Assembly: GCA_009731375.1 (NCBI GenBank)
Contig: BJOX01000220.1
Coordinates: forward strand, 132,120-172,169
Reading direction: 5' to 3'
DNA from: Paulinella micropora
Lineage: Eukaryota; Cercozoa; Imbricatea; Euglyphida
Length of the DNA: 40,050 nucleotides
The notes below the pieces were generated by a model that was given only the letters and a program-made list of their open reading frames with translations, was not told the DNA's origin and ran no database searches. Position numbers and translations under genes: made by a program. Shown here one piece after another: positions 29,596 to 40,050 of this stretch (position 1 is its first letter; each line of letters starts with the position of its first letter).

Positions 29596-30120
29596 ACTGT
29601 GACTCAAAATCTTACGTAGTGTAAGTGTTGGCGAATGGCCCAACTTGAAATCATAGTATTGTTTAATTCATTAATACGAGTACGGCGACGACCGTCACTC
29701 AGGTTCGTATTTGCATTAATTTATATCGCGAGCCGGGTTGGTCGGCGGCGGTGTTAATTCGACTTCTCGCGCGCATAGGAGTGAGCGCGCTCGGGGGGGA
29801 GAAGGGATTATGCCGGCCCACCCGGTATATAATGGCATTACTTACCGTTCCGGTCTGGTGGTTATCCTTGGTCTGGAGTCTACGGAGTCCCTACTTTAGG
29901 TATATATTCCTCAGTCTTCATATCGTTAGGACAGTTATCGGTTATTAGTCCGAAATTATTGAACCAAATTTCATGTTTCGGAGTCACGTTGACTTCCTTA
30001 GGCTGTATTATTACTAGTACCATCATGAAATGGGATGATCGACTCGGAAAGCAATCGTCAAGTTCTTCAATTATTACCGGTACTATCAAAAGTCGTTCAG
30101 CGAAAAATGAATAATAGCAC
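29596..30120. other. Single-copy sequence, no gene assigned
   Basis: About 525 bp right of the LTR element. Part of it (GTTGGCGAA, then TGGCCCAACT and TGAAATCA near 29625-29660) resembles the left flank of the element (19148-19191) with two small indels. An 80-codon minus-strand frame (29880-30122) has no recognised domain and is not called a gene. Confidence 0.4.
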
Positions 30121-30148
30121 ATTCATAAAATGACCACATTGGATATAA

Positions 30149-30149
<1 letters not shown>

Positions 30150-30200
<51 letters not shown>

Positions 30201-30207
30201 TAGAGAT

Positions 30208-30251
<44 letters not shown>

Positions 30252-30255
30252 AGAG

Positions 30256-30304
<49 letters not shown>

Positions 30305-30349
30305 AGGGAGGGAGGGAGGGNNNNNNNNNNNNNNNGGGAGAGGGAGAGG

Positions 30350-30427
<78 letters not shown>

Positions 30428-30490
30428 AAGAGAGAAATAGAGAGAGAGAGAGAAAGAAAGAGAGAGAGAGAGAGAAAGAAAGAGAGAGAG

Positions 30491-30549
<59 letters not shown>

Positions 30550-30630
30550 AGGAGGAGGAAGAGGAGGAGGAGGAGGAGGAGGAGGAGGAGGATGATGATG
30601 ATGATGATGAGGAGGAGGAGGAGAAGGAGG
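30150..30630. repeat. (TA)n, (GA)n, (GATA)n, (GAG)n and (GAT)n tracts
   Basis: Simple repeats with a 15-N gap at 30321-30335. The region separates the transposon neighbourhood from the 3' end of the spliced host gene. Confidence 0.95.
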
Positions 30631-30770
30631 AGATGGGATCGTGGGAGAATTCAAAGGTGGGGGGATTCTAAGACCTAAACAAAGGTCAAAGGAAACAAAC
30701 AGCGAAAACGAGAAAGTACAAGAAACCGTGATACCCATGAGTCGATCATAGTTTTTTACGCAAACACTGT

Positions 30771-30776
30771 TTTATT
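30771..30776 (-). terminator. Poly(A) signal AATAAA of the spliced host gene
   Basis: AATAAA on the minus strand, 40 nt after the TAG stop codon at 30816-30818. Position and spacing suit a short 3' UTR. Confidence 0.65.
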
Positions 30777-30815
30777 AATGATGTAGTATACTTGCCACGG
30801 GAAGGGATGAGCTAG

Positions 30816-36795
<5,980 letters not shown>

Positions 36796-36940
36796 ATGCA
36801 ATTATAAACATATATATTCCTAATGGTATACATTTCTACCCGATTTATAAACACATTATACATTGATACACTATGTATACGAAGCTAGCTACCTGGCTAC
36901 CTGGCTACCTACCTACCTACCTACCTACGTGCCTACCTAC

Positions 36941-37132
36941 CTGGCAGCAGCAAGACCGGCCGCCAGTTCAGACGCGAAGGAAGAGGAGGAGGAGGAGGAA
37001 GAAGAAGACACAGCAGAGGAGGAGGAGGAGGAGGAGGAGGAGAAGGGAGGAGAAGAGGTGAAGAGTTCGGAGAAGTTGACAGCGAGAGCCAAGGCAGCAG
37101 CAGCAGAGGAGGAGGAGGAGGAGGAGGAGGAC

Positions 37133-37173
<41 letters not shown>

Positions 37174-37489
37174 TGATGGGGCGGACAGGGGAGCCACGGC
37201 AGACTGGGAAGCCCAGGGAAGCACGGGAACATACAGCCAGCTGCTTTCTTCTTCTCCGTGCCTAGGCTGTCGACCAAGCTGCTGCTGCTGGGAAGCCCGT
37301 TCTGGATCAGCGAAGATGGGAAAAGGAACTTTGAGATGACGAGAGGAGGAGCAGGAGATGGAAGAGGAAGAACAGGAAGAAGAAGAAGAAGAAGAAGAAG
37401 AAGAAGAAGAAGAAGAAGAAGACGAAGAAGAAGACGAAGAAGAAGAAGAAGAAGAAGAAGAAGAAGAAGAAGAAGACGAAGAAGAAGAC

Positions 37490-37527
<38 letters not shown>

Positions 37528-37690
37528 GCAGGAGGAGGAGGAGGAGGAGGAGGAAGAAGAAGAAGAAGAAGAAGAAGAAGAAGAAGAAGAAGAAGAAGAA
37601 GAAGAGGAGGAGGAGGAGGAGGAGGAGGAAAGTTTGGAGTGGCGATGAGTCTTGGAGTCGCTGTGGCATCGAGGACCCTTGCGCTATAGA
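36941..37690 (-). other. Low-complexity GAG/GAA/GAC region, possible upstream exon
   Basis: Purine-rich trinucleotide repeats with short non-repetitive parts (37041-37100, 37180-37340, 37630-37685). On minus a consensus donor CAG|GTAGGT ends at 36941, and the phase it offers fits host exon 1 in the Leu/Pro-rich frame (LNWRPVLLLPG). On plus an acidic Glu/Asp-rich frame is also open after CTGGCAG. Strand and coding status are unresolved. Confidence 0.3.
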
Positions 37691-37703
37691 TAGATAGATA
37701 GAT

Positions 37704-37742
<39 letters not shown>

Positions 37743-37760
37743 AGATAGATAGATAGATAG

Positions 37761-37802
<42 letters not shown>

Positions 37803-37805
37803 TGT

Positions 37806-37901
37806 TTTTTGGTCTATCAGCTCTGCATATCCGAAGACATACGCATCCATTCCACCACGTAGCGGGCTGGGAATGGGCACAAGGCCCCAAATTTGTGCAG
37901 T
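37806..37901 (-). repeat. Cys-rich exon-like segment, copy A (longest)
   Basis: After CGTCAG on minus the frame reads CTNLGPCAHSQPATWWNGCV and [12 protein letters not shown]. An internal GTATGT donor lies after WWNGC, so the usable exon may be shorter. It could be an upstream exon of the host gene or a small dispersed repeat. Confidence 0.4.
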
Positions 37902-37919
37902 CTGACGATAGATAGATAA

Positions 37920-37979
<60 letters not shown>

Positions 37980-38038
37980 CTTGTTCTGTTTGTCTGGACT
38001 TTTGGCTGCTTTGGGCGCTTTATTGAGCCGCGCAGGCA

Positions 38039-38105
<67 letters not shown>

Positions 38106-38222
38106 CCTTGTTCTGTTTGTCTGGACTCTTGCTTGCTTTGGGCGCTTTGTTGTGCCTTGCAGACAGCTGTGGCAGAGCAAACAGGTTGCAAGCGGCCAGA
38201 CCATGAGTCTGCACAAAACAAA
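37980..38222 (-). repeat. Direct repeat around (CT)n, Lys-rich exon-like
   Basis: A segment of about 55 bp occurs at about 37980-38037 and again at about 38107-38160, separated by (CT)n. On minus both encode NKAPKA(A/S)KSPDKQNK. The right copy is preceded in frame by THGLAACNLFALPQLSAR after a good TGTGCAG acceptor near 38208. Possibly an upstream host exon and a duplicate. Confidence 0.4.
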
Positions 38223-38405
38223 CACATAAACAGACAGACAGTCGAATAGATAGATTTCGTCTGTTAGCTCTGGCAGCGGCTGCAGACGTTAAAGATAATT
38301 GAGTAAAAGAAGATGTTAGACAGAGTGGTAGATAGGCAGGTAGATAAAACTAGCCAGATGATGGCCCTGCAGAAGTTGAAACATGGTTCAATACAAAAGG
38401 AAGAT

Positions 38406-38406
<1 letters not shown>

Positions 38407-38480
<74 letters not shown>
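38407..38480. repeat. (GA)n microsatellite
   Basis: GA repeat; Arg/Glu frames are repeat translations. Confidence 0.95.
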
Positions 38481-38483
<3 letters not shown>

Positions 38484-38519
38484 AAGAAGAAAAGAAAAAG
38501 GTGTGCTGCGCACACGTTG

Positions 38520-38568
38520 GGAACAAAGCTCTGTCGCGAGAACAAGGCTCTGTCGCGCTGTCATGAAT

Positions 38569-38614
<46 letters not shown>

Positions 38615-38713
38615 GATGGCAGAACCGTGCGTAAGCTCATGAACTTGATAACGATGGTTATAGTGATGATGATGATTTATTATGATGATGATGATGATTA
38701 TGATGATGACAAC

Positions 38714-38753
<40 letters not shown>

Positions 38754-38814
38754 GTGATGGGAAAAACCGTGCTCTGTCGCGCGCTCATGAACTTGAGCTG
38801 ATTGGTTCGAATAT
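38520..38814 (-). repeat. Three related exon-like islands in (GAT)n
   Basis: A GCTCTGTCGCG...CTCATGAACTT motif occurs near 38530-38565, 38625-38645 and 38764-38795, separated by GAT repeats. On minus the last one (38768-38814) follows a strong acceptor (TATCTGTTGCAG) and encodes IRTNQLKFMSARQST, phase 1 to 0, with a weak GTTTTT donor. Confidence 0.4.
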
Positions 38815-38867
38815 CTGCAACAGATACAAACAAACAAACAAACGAAACAAAACAAAGCCAAAAATGA

Positions 38868-39023
38868 AAGAAGAAGAAGAAGAAGAAGAAGAAGAAGATG
38901 ATGATGATGATGATGAAGTGAAGAAGAAGAAGATGAAGAAGAAGAAGAAGAAGAAGAAGAAGAAGAAGAAGAAGAAGAAGAAGAAGAAGAAGAAGAAGAA
39001 GAAGAACACACTTAAGCGCAACT

Positions 39024-39066
<43 letters not shown>
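38868..39066. repeat. (GAA)n, (GAT)n and (CAA)n microsatellites
   Basis: Trinucleotide repeats coding poly-Glu, Lys or Asn in places; no gene. The following 39067-39290 is less repetitive, with CAG/CAA-rich and ATCA-like sequence, and nothing recognised. Confidence 0.9.
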
Positions 39067-39365
39067 GAAACCCACAAACAGCAGCAGCAACAGCAATAGG
39101 AGCAGCTGCAGCAACGACAACTGGAGCAATATCAGTAACAATGCCAGTCATCACTCGGATAAGCATCAATCAACTCCGTCAACGAAGCAATCAACTGACT
39201 AACGGAATAAAAGATCAACCAACAGCTACTAATCGACCATTCCTTCATTTAATCAATCGTCAATCAATGGATTAGTTGCTCAATCGTTCAATCGTTCAAT
39301 CAATCAATCAATCAATCAATCAAGGAAACCAACACACAAAAAGAGGGGGGGGGGGGGGGGGGGAA

Positions 39366-39775
39366 NNNNNNNNNNNNNNNNNNNNNNNNNNNNNNNNNNN
39401 NNNNNNNNNNNNNNNNNNNNNNNNNNNNNNNNNNNNNNNNNNNNNNNNNNNNNNNNNNNNNNNNNNNNNNNNNNNNNNNNNNNNNNNNNNNNNNNNNNNN
39501 NNNNNNNNNNNNNNNNNNNNNNNNNNNNNNNNNNNNNNNNNNNNNNNNNNNNNNNNNNNNNNNNNNNNNNNNNNNNNNNNNNNNNNNNNNNNNNNNNNNN
39601 NNNNNNNNNNNNNNNNNNNNNNNNNNNNNNNNNNNNNNNNNNNNNNNNNNNNNNNNNNNNNNNNNNNNNNNNNNNNNNNNNNNNNNNNNNNNNNNNNNNN
39701 NNNNNNNNNNNNNNNNNNNNNNNNNNNNNNNNNNNNNNNNNNNNNNNNNNNNNNNNNNNNNNNNNNNNNNNNNNN
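39366..39775. other. Assembly gap
   Basis: Run of N preceded by a G-run (39344-39363); it replaces the body of SINE copy 3. Confidence 0.95.
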
Positions 39776-39854
39776 ACTGGTGGCACCGACGGGAATCGAA
39801 CTGGCGACAGGGCCCAGATGGTAGAACTTGACCACTGGGCTATCACGGTGTCCA
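39776..39854 (-). mobile_element. tRNA-derived SINE head, copy 3 (cut by gap)
   Basis: Reverse complement of copies 1 and 2, with A box and B box intact and the GGTGCCACCAGT end. It is flanked upstream (to the right) by an (ATT)n-type repeat as in the other copies, and its body is lost in the gap to the left. Confidence 0.65.
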
Positions 39855-39879
39855 AATAACAATAATAATAACAATAATA

Positions 39880-40050
39880 ATAACATATATTGATCTGTCA
39901 TGGCTGAGCCCGAGGGCCATGCGCCTCCATCCCTCGACCCAACAGGGACTACAGTGAGTATGTTGGGGAGGGAAGAGTGACTCTAACCATCCTGCATAGA
40001 AGGCCCCAAAAGGAAGTCCCTACTACCCGCACAGTGTCGGGTACCTTGCA
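39880..40050. other. Single-copy tail of the window, nothing assigned
   Basis: About 170 bp of balanced composition, no frame, splice site or repeat recognised. It continues past the window. Confidence 0.4.

Noticed and set aside
29385-29624. Independent 79-codon gene at the right LTR
   Set aside because: It is the LTR antisense frame interrupted by a gap, identical in kind to the left LTR frame.
36863-37339. Acidic plus-strand protein of 158 codons
   Set aside because: Mostly GAG/GAC repeat; the opposite strand is also open and has a better splice donor, so no strand could be chosen.

Overview
The window is eukaryotic nuclear DNA from an extremely simple-repeat-rich genome. It has GT-AG introns, a poly(A) signal, an LTR retrotransposon, a LINE and tRNA-derived SINE heads. 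No bacterial or organellar genes were seen. The species cannot be fixed from sequence. A protist alga or an invertebrate with microsatellite-filled introns would fit; a chromerid alga such as Chromera is a guess only. Long N-runs are assembly gaps.

Layout. 1-4990: (GA)n, then compound (CATA)n/(CA)n arrays. 4984-6393 (+): unrecognised host-like gene fragment with GTAAGT donors, a CAG acceptor and a proline-rich repeat tail that is out of frame. 6738-7934: two tRNA-like SINE heads running into gaps. 7935-9657: higher-order (TAG)n/(TATG)n array. 9658-13967: LINE with intact ORF1 and ORF2 in the same frame, split only by TAA-GCC-ATG. 13968-18005: gap, microsatellites and two possible host exons. 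18007-19195: unassigned sequence with a ~40-bp inverted repeat. 19196-29585 (-): nearly complete Ty3/gypsy LTR retrotransposon (LTR, pol, gag, leader, truncated LTR); gag and pol share one frame separated by a single UGA followed by CGG. 29596-30770: unassigned sequence and (GA)n. 30771-36795 (-): a spliced host gene that no single reading frame reveals. 36796-39350: microsatellites with exon-like islands. 39366-40050: gap, third SINE head and unassigned tail.

Main result. Between 30816 and 36776 sixteen islands of 26-122 nt lie in (CATA)n, (TATG)n and (GATA)n repeats. Read on the minus strand, each has an AG acceptor and a GT donor (the last has a stop codon). All fifteen junctions keep codon phase, giving about 337 codons without a stop, ending in TAG and followed by AATAAA. 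Several islands are present in extra, mostly decayed copies in the same introns, which suggests that the flanking microsatellites drive exon duplication. The gene family was not recognised; CxxC pairs suggest metal binding.

The two autonomous elements look recent. The two LTR copies differ at 3 of 237 comparable positions, and all their ORFs are open with catalytic residues in place, apart from a DTM in place of DTG/DSG in the protease.
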